A program made the translations under genes and the position numbers. A DNA stretch of 64,000 bases from CAZGUH01 sp964529005. GTDB lineage: Bacteria; Actinomycetota; Acidimicrobiia; Acidimicrobiales; Ilumatobacteraceae. The first letter of the stretch is position 1, and every line of letters starts with the position of its first letter. This document shows positions 1-7,558 of this stretch, in pieces. The stretch spans positions 11,094 to 75,093 of the forward strand of contig CAZGUH010000017.1 of NCBI GenBank assembly GCA_964529005.1, given 5' to 3'. A model generated the notes under the pieces. That model had not been told where the DNA came from. It was given only the letters and a program-made list of their open reading frames with translations, and ran no database searches.

Positions 1-314
1 TTGCCGCCGCTGTCGCCGGCGCGCACGCCGAGCGCGACGGTGTCGAGGATCGTCGCGCCGGCGTCACCGGCCGCCTCCGCGGTGCCGTCGGTGGAGCCGT
101 CGTCGATGACCACCAGCTCGTCGACCAGCGGCACGCCGTCGACGAGCTCCGCTCGGATCGCAGCGACGATCGGCCCGATGGTGGCCTGCTCGTTCCGGCA
201 GGGGATCGCCACGGTCACGACCGAGCCGCCCTTCGCGGCCACCAGCGCCGCCGCGTCGACGGCGGCGACGTCGCGCTCGAAGCTGCCCGGCGGGACCGCA
301 GCAGGGGAGCTCAT
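1..314 (-). CDS. gpgS: Glucosyl-3-phosphoglycerate synthase-like GT2 glycosyltransferase, 3' part outside the window
   Basis: The first 104 codons of a family 2 glycosyltransferase are visible. The protein opens with a short lead, then VVTVAIPCRNEQATIG (first nucleotide-binding strand) and ELVVIDDGSTDGTAEAA, which holds the acidic residues that contact the sugar nucleotide. In mycobacteria the enzyme of this family next to a folP2 gene is GpgS. It joins glucose to 3-phosphoglycerate, the first step of methylglucose lipopolysaccharide synthesis. Here the ATG overlaps the stop of the DHPS-like gene by four bases (ATGA), the same gene order, which supports the assignment. The C-terminal two thirds, including the metal-binding DxD and acceptor site, lie beyond the edge, so another GT2 role is possible. 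Confidence 0.75.
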   Translation of the reverse strand, partial: MSSPAAVPPGSFERDVAAVDAAALVAAKGGSVVTVAIPCRNEQATIGPIVAAIRAELVDGVPLVDELVVIDDGSTDGTAEAAGDAGATILDTVALGVRAGDSGG

Positions 315-1060
315 CGGCCCCTCACCGCGGCTTCGACCGACCGGACGCGCGCCGGATCGTGGGCGCGTCCGTACTCGGGCGCTTGGCGCACCACGATCTC
401 CATCAGCTCGTCGTGCTGCTCGGTGCGCTTCCACGGCAGCGCGATGTACAGCGGGAGCTCGTACCCGCGAAGCTCACCGAGCCGGCTGTACACCTCCTTC
501 TGGTACACGTAGCGCTCCTCCCATGGCCATGCCGGAGGCGCGAACCCCGTGCCGGGGTCCAGGATGCACGACGCGCGCACGCCGAAGCGGGTGGCCTCCT
601 CGAGGCGTGCGTCGAAGAACGCGCGAATCGCCTCGATCGGGTCGCCGCGGACCACGCTCATCGAGCGCGGATCGGGGCCCGACAGGAACGGCACCACGAT
701 CGGGCAACCGCGCTCGGCGACGAGCCGCCACATCGCTTCGTCCTGCATGCCGTCGGCCGCGTTGAGCACGTCGGCGCCGGCGTCCAGGGCGCGGGCCGCG
801 ACCTCGGGCCGCCAGGTGTCCACCGACACGGGCGCGCCAAGCGCTGCGACCGCAGGGATGATGGGCGCCAAGCGCTCCCATTCCACCTGCCAGGGCACGA
901 CGGTGGCGATGTCGGTCGAGCCCTGACCGCCGATGTCGATGCCGTCGGCGCCGTCCGCGAGCAGGTGCTTCGCCCGGGCCACTGCCGCCTCCACCGTCGT
1001 GGCGATCGACTCCTGGTGCAGCGAGTCCGGCGAGGCGTTGACGACGCCGAAGATCTTCAC
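311..1060 (-). CDS. folP2: Dihydropteroate synthase-like protein (FolP2 type)
   Basis: A 249-aa TIM-barrel protein of the dihydropteroate synthase family. Recognisable blocks are FGVVNASPDSL (N-terminal pterin loop), DGADGIDIGGQGSTD, PVSVDTWRPEVAARAL and a C-terminal RAHDPARV that corresponds to the RxHD block. Several residues differ from housekeeping FolP: VTPDS is ASPDS, GGESTRP is GGQGSTD, and the NDV block reads NAA. In mycobacteria the equivalent paralogue beside gpgS (FolP2) lacks normal DHPS activity, so folate synthesis should not be assumed. The GTG start has no Shine-Dalgarno but has TAGTGT seven bases upstream. It is translationally coupled to gpgS. Confidence 0.75.
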   Translation of the reverse strand: MKIFGVVNASPDSLHQESIATTVEAAVARAKHLLADGADGIDIGGQGSTDIATVVPWQVEWERLAPIIPAVAALGAPVSVDTWRPEVAARALDAGADVLNAADGMQDEAMWRLVAERGCPIVVPFLSGPDPRSMSVVRGDPIEAIRAFFDARLEEATRFGVRASCILDPGTGFAPPAWPWEERYVYQKEVYSRLGELRGYELPLYIALPWKRTEQHDELMEIVVRQAPEYGRAHDPARVRSVEAAVRGR

Positions 1061-1067
1061 TGGCTCG

Positions 1068-1073
1068 ACACTA
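1068..1073 (-). promoter_or_regulatory. -10 hexamer (TAGTGT) of the folP2-like gene, leaderless layout
   Basis: TAGTGT lies seven bases before the GTG start with no ribosome binding site between. Transcription would begin at or next to the start codon. Confidence 0.45.
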
Positions 1074-1166
1074 CGGCCGCCAGGTGGGATCTGCGAAGCT
1101 CGCTGGGGTCGCGCCCCTGATGCTCTGGGGACCGCGCGATCACCGGCGCGGCGCGGCGGCTGCCGT

Positions 1167-1172
1167 TAGCGT
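1167..1172 (+). promoter_or_regulatory. -10 hexamer (TAGCGT) of the DUF445 gene, leaderless layout
   Basis: TAGCGT is followed by eight bases and then the ATG of the DUF445 gene; there is no Shine-Dalgarno. The folP2-like gene fires in the opposite direction from the same 120-base gap. Confidence 0.4.
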
Positions 1173-1180
1173 CGTCGTGC

Positions 1181-2413
1181 ATGGACGACGCCGGCCGCAT
1201 CCGCGCCTTGCGTCGGATGAAGGGCGCGGCGTTGCTCCTGCTCGTGGGCGCGGCCGTGCTGTTCGCGATCGCGCGCTCGCGCGACGGCGAGCCGTGGGGG
1301 TACGTCGAGGCCGGGTCGGAAGCGGCGATGGTCGGCGCGCTGGCGGACTGGTTCGCGGTGACGGCGCTGTTCCGCCGGCCGCTCGGCCTGCCGATCCCGC
1401 ACACCGCGATCATCCCCGAGCGCAAGGACCAGATCGGTCGATCGCTCGGCGAGTTCGTCGAAGGCAACTTCATGTCGCACGAGGTCATCGGCGAACGCCT
1501 GCGCCACGCGGAGGTCGGCCGCCGCCTCGGCGTCTGGCTGGCGGATCCAGCCCACGCCAGCCGTGCGGCCGACGCCGTGGCGGACGCGCTGAACAGCGCC
1601 CTCAAGGTCCTCGACGACCGGGAGGTGCAGGCTGGCATCGAGCGCATGGTCGAGGCCCGCATCCGGGCGACGCCGATCGCGCCGTTGGCTGGTCGGGCGA
1701 TCGAGATCGCTGTCGAGGGCGGTCGTCACCAGCAGCTGTTCGACGTCACCGTGCGCGCGGCGCGGTCGTTCCTCGACGACAACCGAGACATGCTCCGGGC
1801 GTTGCTCGACCGCGAGTCGCCGTGGTGGGTGCCCGAGCCGATCGACAAGCGGATCTTCGCCAAGATCTACTCCGCGGCGCAACGCTTCCTCGACGAGGTC
1901 GCCGCCGATCCGCACCACGAGATGCGCCGCAGCATCGAACGGCGGCTCGTCGCCCTGGCCGCCCGCCTCCGTCTCGATCCTGCCCTCCACGCCCAGGGGG
2001 AGCAGCTCACCGACGAGATCCTCGGACATCCCGACGTGCGCGCATGGATGGCGTCGCTGTGGGCCGAGTCCAAGCAGGGCCTGATCGCCGCCACCGCCGA
2101 GCCCGGCAGCGAGCTGCGGCGACGCACCGCCGTGACGTTGGCGCGCCTCGGGGGCCGCGTCGCGGACGAGCCAGAGCTCCAGGCGCGCATCGATGGCGCC
2201 ATCGAGCGCTTCGTCGAGTACGTGGTCGACAACTACCGCAGCGAGGTCAGCCGCCTCATCGAGACCACGATCGGGAAGTGGGACGGCGCCGCGACGAGCC
2301 GCAAACTCGAGCTCCAGGTCGGTCGCGACCTCCAGTTCATCCGCATCAACGGGACCGTCGTCGGCGGGTTGGCTGGCGTCGCGATCCACGCCATCGCGCA
2401 CGCTGTGTTGTAG
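1181..2413 (+). CDS. DUF445 family membrane-anchored protein
   Basis: A 410-aa protein of the DUF445 (YjiN-like) family. The N-terminus has one hydrophobic segment (about residues 15-30), followed by the family signature ALADWFAVTALFRRPLGLP and IPHTAIIPERKDQIG. The middle is a long, charged, mostly helical region, and a second hydrophobic stretch closes the protein (GTVVGGLAGVAIHAIAHAVL). The family is widespread in bacteria and has no settled function. Length is typical. The stop is eleven bases before the ATG of the BrkB gene, so the two may share a transcript. Start chosen from the -10 element eight bases upstream and the good N-terminal fit. Confidence 0.8.
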   Translation: MDDAGRIRALRRMKGAALLLLVGAAVLFAIARSRDGEPWGYVEAGSEAAMVGALADWFAVTALFRRPLGLPIPHTAIIPERKDQIGRSLGEFVEGNFMSHEVIGERLRHAEVGRRLGVWLADPAHASRAADAVADALNSALKVLDDREVQAGIERMVEARIRATPIAPLAGRAIEIAVEGGRHQQLFDVTVRAARSFLDDNRDMLRALLDRESPWWVPEPIDKRIFAKIYSAAQRFLDEVAADPHHEMRRSIERRLVALAARLRLDPALHAQGEQLTDEILGHPDVRAWMASLWAESKQGLIAATAEPGSELRRRTAVTLARLGGRVADEPELQARIDGAIERFVEYVVDNYRSEVSRLIETTIGKWDGAATSRKLELQVGRDLQFIRINGTVVGGLAGVAIHAIAHAVL

Positions 2414-2423
2414 GTGTGTGGGC

Positions 2424-3437
2424 ATGGTCGCGGACGACGACGTCGAAGCTGCCGAGGTGAGCCGCACCCCACCGGCGCGCCCCGGTGTCCTCGGGCGGCT
2501 CGACGACACCCAGCAACGCATCCGTCCCGCGGCGTTCTGCGTCGGCGTCGTGAAGAAGTTCGGTGACGACCGCGCCGGCCAGCACGCGGCGCTGATCGCG
2601 TACTACGGCTTCTTCTCGCTGTTCCCGGCGTTGCTGGCGATGGTGACGATCCTCGGGTTCGTGCTGGAGGACCGGCCCAACCTGCGCGACGACATCAAGG
2701 CCTCGGCGATCGGGCAGTTCCCCGTCATCGGCGACAGCATCGCCGGGGCCACCGATCAACCGCTGAGCGGGCACGGCCTGGCCCTCGCGATCGGGCTCGC
2801 CGGCGCCCTGTGGGCCGGGATGGGCGCGATGCAGGCGGCGCAGGACGCGATGAACGGGATCTGGGATGTGCCACGCCGGCTCTACCCGAACTACCTGCGC
2901 AAGCGCGTCCGGTCATTGCTGATGCTCGCTCTCGTGGGCGGCCTGCTGATCGGCGGCGCCGTGCTCACCCAGTTCGCCACGCTGCTCGACCACCTCGGCC
3001 CGCCCGCGCGGATCGGGCTGATCGCGGCCTCGGTCGCCCTCGATGTCTCCGTGTTCTGGGTCGCGTTCCGGCTCCTGACCGTCGCTCAGGTCGCGTGGCG
3101 ATGCCTTGCGCCCGGCGCGGTGGTGGCGGGCTGCGCGTACTACGGGCTCCAGCTGCTCGGCCAGTGGTACGTGACCCGCGCGCTCGACGGCGCGGAGAAC
3201 ACGTACGGCACGTTCGCGGTCGTCATCGGACTGCTCTCGTGGCTGTACCTCCAAGCGCAGGTGACGATGTTCGCCGCGGAGGTCAACGTCGTCGCTGCGC
3301 GGCGGCTGTGGCCGCGCAGCCTGTTCGGCCCACCGCGCACACCGGGCGACCGCGCCAGCCTGTCGGCGGAAGCCACGTCGCAGCAGATGCACGACACCGA
3401 GCAGATCGAGGTCACCTTCCGCGAGCCCGATCGCTGA
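2424..3437 (+). CDS. YihY/BrkB family inner-membrane protein
   Basis: A 337-aa polytopic membrane protein. After a 40-residue cytosolic lead comes the family hallmark of a helix starting DDRAGQHAALIAYYGFFSLF, then five further hydrophobic segments, including LSGHGLALAIGLAGALWAGM and TYGTFAVVIGLLSWLYLQAQ. The C-terminal tail is hydrophilic. YihY/BrkB proteins were once annotated as RNase BN, which is wrong; their transport or envelope role is unproven. ATG at 2424 was chosen because the frame further upstream runs through the DUF445 gene and is low-complexity. A strong hairpin follows the stop. Confidence 0.85.
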   Translation: MVADDDVEAAEVSRTPPARPGVLGRLDDTQQRIRPAAFCVGVVKKFGDDRAGQHAALIAYYGFFSLFPALLAMVTILGFVLEDRPNLRDDIKASAIGQFPVIGDSIAGATDQPLSGHGLALAIGLAGALWAGMGAMQAAQDAMNGIWDVPRRLYPNYLRKRVRSLLMLALVGGLLIGGAVLTQFATLLDHLGPPARIGLIAASVALDVSVFWVAFRLLTVAQVAWRCLAPGAVVAGCAYYGLQLLGQWYVTRALDGAENTYGTFAVVIGLLSWLYLQAQVTMFAAEVNVVAARRLWPRSLFGPPRTPGDRASLSAEATSQQMHDTEQIEVTFREPDR

Positions 3438-3454
3438 CCGGCCCCGGACGCGAA

Positions 3455-3485
3455 GAACCCGCCCCGACGGTGTCGGGGCGGGTTC
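3455..3485. terminator. Bidirectional hairpin terminator between convergent genes
   Basis: A perfect 14-bp stem (3455-3468 with 3472-3485) closes on a three-base loop GGT. It sits between the convergent BrkB-like gene and the small GPGG gene, and can serve both. There is only a short T-rich tail. Confidence 0.8.
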
Positions 3486-3499
3486 GTTCTGCCGAGCCG

Positions 3500-3652
3500 T
3501 CAAGCGGCTCTGCGGTTGTGGAAGATGCTGTATCCCCCGGGGCCGACGATGCAGGCGGCGACCAGCAAGATCACACCCAGCAAGATCTGGCCTTGGAACA
3601 GCTGGACGATGCCGATGATCGCAAGCACGGCGGCGATCAGGAACGCGATCAC
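3500..3652 (-). CDS. Small GPGG-motif membrane protein, 50 aa
   Basis: A 50-residue protein with two hydrophobic segments, IAFLIAAVLAIIGIVQLFQG and ILLGVILLVAACIVG, followed by GPGGYSIFHNRRAA. Small actinobacterial membrane proteins with this GPGG ending recur in databases as a family without known role. The GTG at 3652 was chosen because GAGAGGAG lies about seven bases upstream. Longer in-frame starts would add a hydrophilic stretch unlike the family. It is transcribed toward the BrkB-like gene, from which the hairpin at 3455-3485 separates it. Confidence 0.65.
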   Translation of the reverse strand: MIAFLIAAVLAIIGIVQLFQGQILLGVILLVAACIVGPGGYSIFHNRRAA

Positions 3653-3768
3653 TGGGGTCTCCTCTCGGATGGTTGTGGCCCTGGAGGAGGATCCTCCGGG
3701 TGGGTCGACACTGCCGTTCCCCACGTGGTGACAGCCTCAGACATCGCGAACGATCGCGATCCGTCGCG

Positions 3769-4230
3769 TCACACGCTGGGCGGGTCGACCTCGCCGCGCC
3801 ACGCCCCGGTCTCCGTGCCGCGCTCTTCGATGAACGCCTTGAACCGTTCGAGGTCGGCGTGTGCCCGACGCCGCACGAGACCGAGCTTGTCGCCTGCGGT
3901 CTCGACCATTCCGTCGGGGTCGAAGTCGAGCTGGAGCATCACCTTCGTCGAATCGTCGGCGAGGCGGTGGAACGTGACGGCGCCGGCGTTGCGCGCCCCT
4001 TCCATCGCGTGCCATGCCACGCGGCGATCGGGCGCCTGCTCGTCGATCTGCGCCCGCCACTCGCGACGCGCGCCGCCGATCTTCGCGACCCACTGCAGGT
4101 GCGTGTCGTCGAGCTGGGTCACGGACTCGACGCCTTCCATGAAGCGTGGGAACTCCTCGAACTGCGTCCACTGGTTGTACGCGGTGCGGACCGGGACGTG
4201 GACTTCGACGGACTCTTCGATGGTGCTCAT
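3769..4230 (-). CDS. SRPBCC (polyketide cyclase/START-like) family protein
   Basis: A 153-aa single-domain protein of the SRPBCC ligand-binding fold. The opening MSTIEESVEVHVPVRTAYNQW and WTQFEEFPRFMEGVESV are the typical first strand and helix, HLQWVAKIGGARREW the central strands, and DLERFKAFIEERG the C-terminal helix. Such proteins bind lipids or small hydrophobic ligands in an internal cavity; the ligand here cannot be told. A clear GAGGAGG lies upstream of the ATG. It stands alone, downstream of the GntR gene on the same strand but 123 bases away. Confidence 0.8.
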   Translation of the reverse strand: MSTIEESVEVHVPVRTAYNQWTQFEEFPRFMEGVESVTQLDDTHLQWVAKIGGARREWRAQIDEQAPDRRVAWHAMEGARNAGAVTFHRLADDSTKVMLQLDFDPDGMVETAGDKLGLVRRRAHADLERFKAFIEERGTETGAWRGEVDPPSV

Positions 4231-4352
4231 CGCGGCCTCCTCGGCTCGCGATCGCCGCTGATGGCGATCGCATCGGCGCGCGACCGTGGGTCGCGCTGGT
4301 CGGTCGCGTCCCTACCCGGTGGGCACGCGCCCCATACGAGCCGGCCGTGTCG

Positions 4353-5078
4353 TCACCGGGCGATGGCGAACGGCGGCATGCCGTGGTGCAGCAGCTCCTT
4401 CAGCTTCGTCTCGCTGGAGTGGCGGTGCGCGGCGAGCACGTCTCGCAGGCGGTCGACGTCACCGGCGCGCGCGAGCGCGATCACCTCGTCGTGTTCGTCG
4501 GCGGCCCTGTCGCGCGCGCCACGGTCGTAGAGGTACAGCGACCGATAGAACTCCGACATGTTCCACAGCCGTTCGATCTCGGCGGCGACGAGGCGCTTGT
4601 CGGCGACGTGGAAGATGGCGAAGTGGAAGGCCCGGTTGTGTCGGCTCCACGCGCCGACGTCGCCCGCCTCGCTCGCCGCGCGCATGGCGGCGGACTCTCG
4701 CTCCATGGCGGTCAGGGCCTCGGCCGGAAAGGATTCGATCCGAGCGAGCAGCTCGCCCTCCAGGAGCCTGCGCATCAGATAGGTCTGCTCCAGCTCGTCG
4801 AAGCGGAAGCGGGCGACGGTGTATCCGCTGTGGAGCGCATGGTCGACCACACCTTCGGAGACGAGCGTCGTCAACGCTTCACGCAGCGGCACGCGGCTGA
4901 TGCCGAGCTGAGCAGCGAGCTGTGTCTGGCGCAGCTGCTGGCCGGGGAGGAGCTCTCCGGAGCGGATCATCTCGCGGAGCACCTCGAGCGTGCGCGAGGT
5001 GGAGCCGGGGCCCTCGTCGTGCTCGTCCGGCGCGGCCATCTCGCGGGCGCTGTGTGTGCGAGTGGTTGGTCGGGTCAC
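4353..5078 (-). CDS. GntR family transcriptional regulator with FCD ligand domain
   Basis: A 241-aa regulator. Residues about 28-95 form the winged helix of the GntR type (LRQTQLAAQLGISRVPLREAL is the helix-turn-helix). The rest is an all-helical FCD domain with the expected metal/ligand residues in HNRAFHFAIFHVADKRLVA and DEHDEVIALARAGD. FCD regulators usually repress a neighbouring catabolic operon and are released by an organic or acyl acid. The acyl-CoA dehydrogenase and CoA-transferase genes lie directly upstream on the same strand (45-base gap), so control of that operon is the obvious inference. The GTG start has GGAG upstream. Confidence 0.85.
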   Translation of the reverse strand: MTRPTTRTHSAREMAAPDEHDEGPGSTSRTLEVLREMIRSGELLPGQQLRQTQLAAQLGISRVPLREALTTLVSEGVVDHALHSGYTVARFRFDELEQTYLMRRLLEGELLARIESFPAEALTAMERESAAMRAASEAGDVGAWSRHNRAFHFAIFHVADKRLVAAEIERLWNMSEFYRSLYLYDRGARDRAADEHDEVIALARAGDVDRLRDVLAAHRHSSETKLKELLHHGMPPFAIAR

Positions 5079-5123
5079 GGTTCTCCAGGGGGCGGTCGTT
5101 CCGACAGCACCGATCGCCGGCGT

Positions 5124-6299
5124 TCAGGCCCCGTACGAGCGGGGGAGGCCGAGCACGTGTTCGGAGAGGTAGTTGAGGATCATCTCCTGCGGGATGGGAG
5201 CCAGGCGCATGAGGCGGGATTCACGCCAGTACCGGTCGACGTCGTATTCGCTGGCGTAGCCGAAGCCGCCGTGGGTCTGCATCGCCCGATCGGCGGCGTC
5301 GAATGCGGCATCGGCGGCGAGGTACTTGGCCATGTTGGCCTGCTCGCCGCACGGCAGGCCGTTGTCGTAGCGCCACGACGCCTCGCGGATGACGAGCTCG
5401 GCGGCGTGGAGGCGAGCATGCGAGTCCGCGAGCGGGAAAGCGATTCCCTGGTTCTTGCCGATCGGGTGCCCGTAGACGACGCGTGCGTTGGCGTAGTCGA
5501 CGGCTTTGCGGATCGATGCCCTGCCGATGCCGAGCGCCTCGGAGGCGACGAGGATCCGTTCCGGGTTGAGGCCGTCGAGGAGATAGTGGAAGCCCTTGCC
5601 TTCCTCGCCGACGCGATCGGCGACGGGGACGATGTGATCGTCGAACACGACCTCGAACGACGCCACCGCGTTGCGGCCGACCTTGTCGATCGGTGTGATC
5701 GTCACCTCGGGCGCCTGGAGGTCGGCGAGCAGCAGCGTGAGCCCATCGGTGCGCTTGCGCACGTCGGAGAGCGGGGTCGTGCGCACCAGCAGCAGCGTCT
5801 TCTGGCAGTATCCGGCCTTGGTCATCCAGACCTTCGCGCCGCGCACGACGTAGTGATCGCCGTCGCGGACGGCGCGCGTGGTGATGCTGGTCGTATCGGT
5901 CCCGGCGTTGGGCTCGGTGACGCCGAACGCGACGTGCAGCTCACCGTTGGCGACCTTGGGGAGGTACCGCTGGCGCATCTCCTCGCTGCCGTACTTGACG
6001 ACAGGGTTCATCCCGAAGATCGACAGGTGGATCGCGCTCGCGCCGTTCATCGCCGCGCCCGAGGCGGCGACCTCCTCCAACACGATCGACGCCTCGGTGA
6101 TGCCCGAGCCCCCGCCGCCGTACTCCTCGGGGATCGCGATGCCCACCCAGCCGCCCTCGGCCAACGCCGCGTAGAAGTCCCACGGGAACTCGTGCGATGC
6201 GTCCTTCTCTCGCCAGTACGAATCGGGGAACTTGCTGCACACGCGGCGCACTCCGTCGCGCAGTGCCTGGTGCTCGTCGCTCTCGCGGAACTCAACCAT
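5124..6299 (-). CDS. Acyl-CoA dehydrogenase
   Basis: A 391-aa flavoprotein of the acyl-CoA dehydrogenase family, which oxidises an acyl-CoA at C2-C3 and passes electrons to ETF. Visible are the FAD-binding block VAFGVTEPNAGTDTTSITT, the WMTKAGYC strand, and the C-terminal MQTHGGFGYASEYDVDRYWR. The usual catalytic glutamate segment (YEGT) is replaced by LAPIPQEMI, so the base must sit elsewhere, as in several actinobacterial FadE groups. ATG 6299 was preferred because GGAGG precedes it by five bases; an ATG at 6311 is also in frame. The start overlaps the CoA-transferase stop, so the two are coupled. Substrate unknown. Confidence 0.85.
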   Translation of the reverse strand: MVEFRESDEHQALRDGVRRVCSKFPDSYWREKDASHEFPWDFYAALAEGGWVGIAIPEEYGGGGSGITEASIVLEEVAASGAAMNGASAIHLSIFGMNPVVKYGSEEMRQRYLPKVANGELHVAFGVTEPNAGTDTTSITTRAVRDGDHYVVRGAKVWMTKAGYCQKTLLLVRTTPLSDVRKRTDGLTLLLADLQAPEVTITPIDKVGRNAVASFEVVFDDHIVPVADRVGEEGKGFHYLLDGLNPERILVASEALGIGRASIRKAVDYANARVVYGHPIGKNQGIAFPLADSHARLHAAELVIREASWRYDNGLPCGEQANMAKYLAADAAFDAADRAMQTHGGFGYASEYDVDRYWRESRLMRLAPIPQEMILNYLSEHVLGLPRSYGA

Positions 6300-7455
6300 C
6301 GAGGCCTCCATCTGTCACGCTCGTGAGGAGCTCGCCGCGGTGCTCGTCCGGTGTCGGGATCGCCCGATCGCGGCCCTGCACGCCGTGGGCGGCGAACCGT
6401 GCCGGATATCGCACCTGGCGGATCGCTCCATACGCAGCGCTGTGGTGGACGGCGTAGAGCTCGTTGTGCTCGACCTGCGGATCCGCGAGGTGCTGGTCGA
6501 ACGTGAAGCACGGGCCGGCGGGAACGCCCGCCGAGGCGAACCGGGTGACGCACTCGGCGACCGGCAGATCCGCCGTCACCTTTTCGAACCCTGCGAACAG
6601 CCGGGCGACGACCGCGCCCCCGTCCTTCATCGACGACACCTCTTCGGCCAGCTCGGGAACGCCCATCGCGGCGCAGGCGTTGCGCACCTGGGCGCCGCTC
6701 ACCGGCGCGACGACGAGCCATCCGTCGCGGGCGCGGATCGGCCGGTTGGCGGTGATCTGCTCGCTGCGCGGCGACGCCGGGGCGCCCTCGACGAACGTCC
6801 GGCTCATCATCATGTCCGGGAAGTCGAAGTACGCGCCGGCGTCGAGCATCGAGATGTCGATGCGATCGCCCGTGCCGGTGCGATCGCGGGCGACGAGCGC
6901 GGCGAGGATCGCGTGCGCCGCCATCAGCGCCGTGACCTTGTCCACGAGATACGAGCGCACGAGCTGCGGCGCCTCGTCGCCCTGGGCGTCGGTGATGCCG
7001 AGGTACGCCTGGAGGACCCCGTCGAACGCGGGGGCTCCAGCGAGCGGGCCGCTGGTCCCGAAGCCCGTCACGTACGCCCGGACCAGCCGTGGATGGTCGC
7101 GCGCCAGCGCGGCGTCGTCGATGCCCAACCGTGCGGCCACCTCGTCGCGCCAGTTCGAGATGACGACGTCTGCGGTGGCCAGAAGGCCGTGGAGGCGGTC
7201 ACGGTCGCCGGGCTGCTTCAGGTCGAGGCAGATGCTGCGCTTGCCACGGTTGCTGTTCGTGAACAACGGGCTGACCGCGCCTGCTCGGCCGAATCGGCGG
7301 GTCGGATCGCCGCGCGGGGCTTCGACCTTGATCACGTCGGCGCCGAGATCGGCCAGCGACATCGCCGCCAGCGGGCCAGCGACGTAGGTCGCCAGATCGA
7401 GCACCGTGATCCCGGACAGTGGGCCCGTGTGTGGGGCGTTCGTCGGGGCGTTCAT
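6292..7455 (-). CDS. CaiB/BaiF family (class III) CoA-transferase
   Basis: A 387-aa class III CoA-transferase. These enzymes move CoA between carboxylic acids through an aspartyl-CoA anhydride. Family blocks: LDLATYVAGPLAAMSLADLG, VIKVEAPRGDPTRR, FTNSNRGKRSICLDL, the likely catalytic aspartate in SYLVDKVTALMAAH (about residue 170), and the C-terminal domain ending in the PARF region. It is the first gene of an operon with the acyl-CoA dehydrogenase and GntR regulator, which suggests that it activates the acid later dehydrogenated. TACGCT seven bases before the ATG and a 10-bp palindrome further up form a probable promoter/operator. Confidence 0.85.
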   Translation of the reverse strand: MNAPTNAPHTGPLSGITVLDLATYVAGPLAAMSLADLGADVIKVEAPRGDPTRRFGRAGAVSPLFTNSNRGKRSICLDLKQPGDRDRLHGLLATADVVISNWRDEVAARLGIDDAALARDHPRLVRAYVTGFGTSGPLAGAPAFDGVLQAYLGITDAQGDEAPQLVRSYLVDKVTALMAAHAILAALVARDRTGTGDRIDISMLDAGAYFDFPDMMMSRTFVEGAPASPRSEQITANRPIRARDGWLVVAPVSGAQVRNACAAMGVPELAEEVSSMKDGGAVVARLFAGFEKVTADLPVAECVTRFASAGVPAGPCFTFDQHLADPQVEHNELYAVHHSAAYGAIRQVRYPARFAAHGVQGRDRAIPTPDEHRGELLTSVTDGGLDG

Positions 7456-7462
7456 CGGCGGC

Positions 7463-7468
7463 AGCGTA
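7463..7468 (-). promoter_or_regulatory. -10 hexamer (TACGCT) of the CoA-transferase operon
   Basis: TACGCT is seven bases upstream of the ATG, with no Shine-Dalgarno. TATACG in an overlapping register is an alternative. Confidence 0.4.
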
Positions 7469-7483
7469 TAGCGGCATTGTTAG

Positions 7484-7493
7484 TCGATATCGA
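7484..7493. promoter_or_regulatory. Candidate operator palindrome TCGATATCGA
   Basis: A perfect 10-bp palindrome about 30-38 bases upstream of the CoA-transferase start, where it would cover the -35 region. The GntR/FCD protein encoded in the same operon is the obvious candidate ligand; that link is inference. Confidence 0.35.
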
Positions 7494-7558
7494 ATCCGGC
7501 GGGTGAGGCGTGGCCGTCCGCGGCGGATCGAGGGGGAAGCACCGGGGTACCAGCGGGC

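Noticed and set aside
1..765. A plus-strand open frame from the first base
   Set aside because: It lies opposite the glycosyltransferase and DHPS genes and is a Ser/Arg/Pro-rich shadow.
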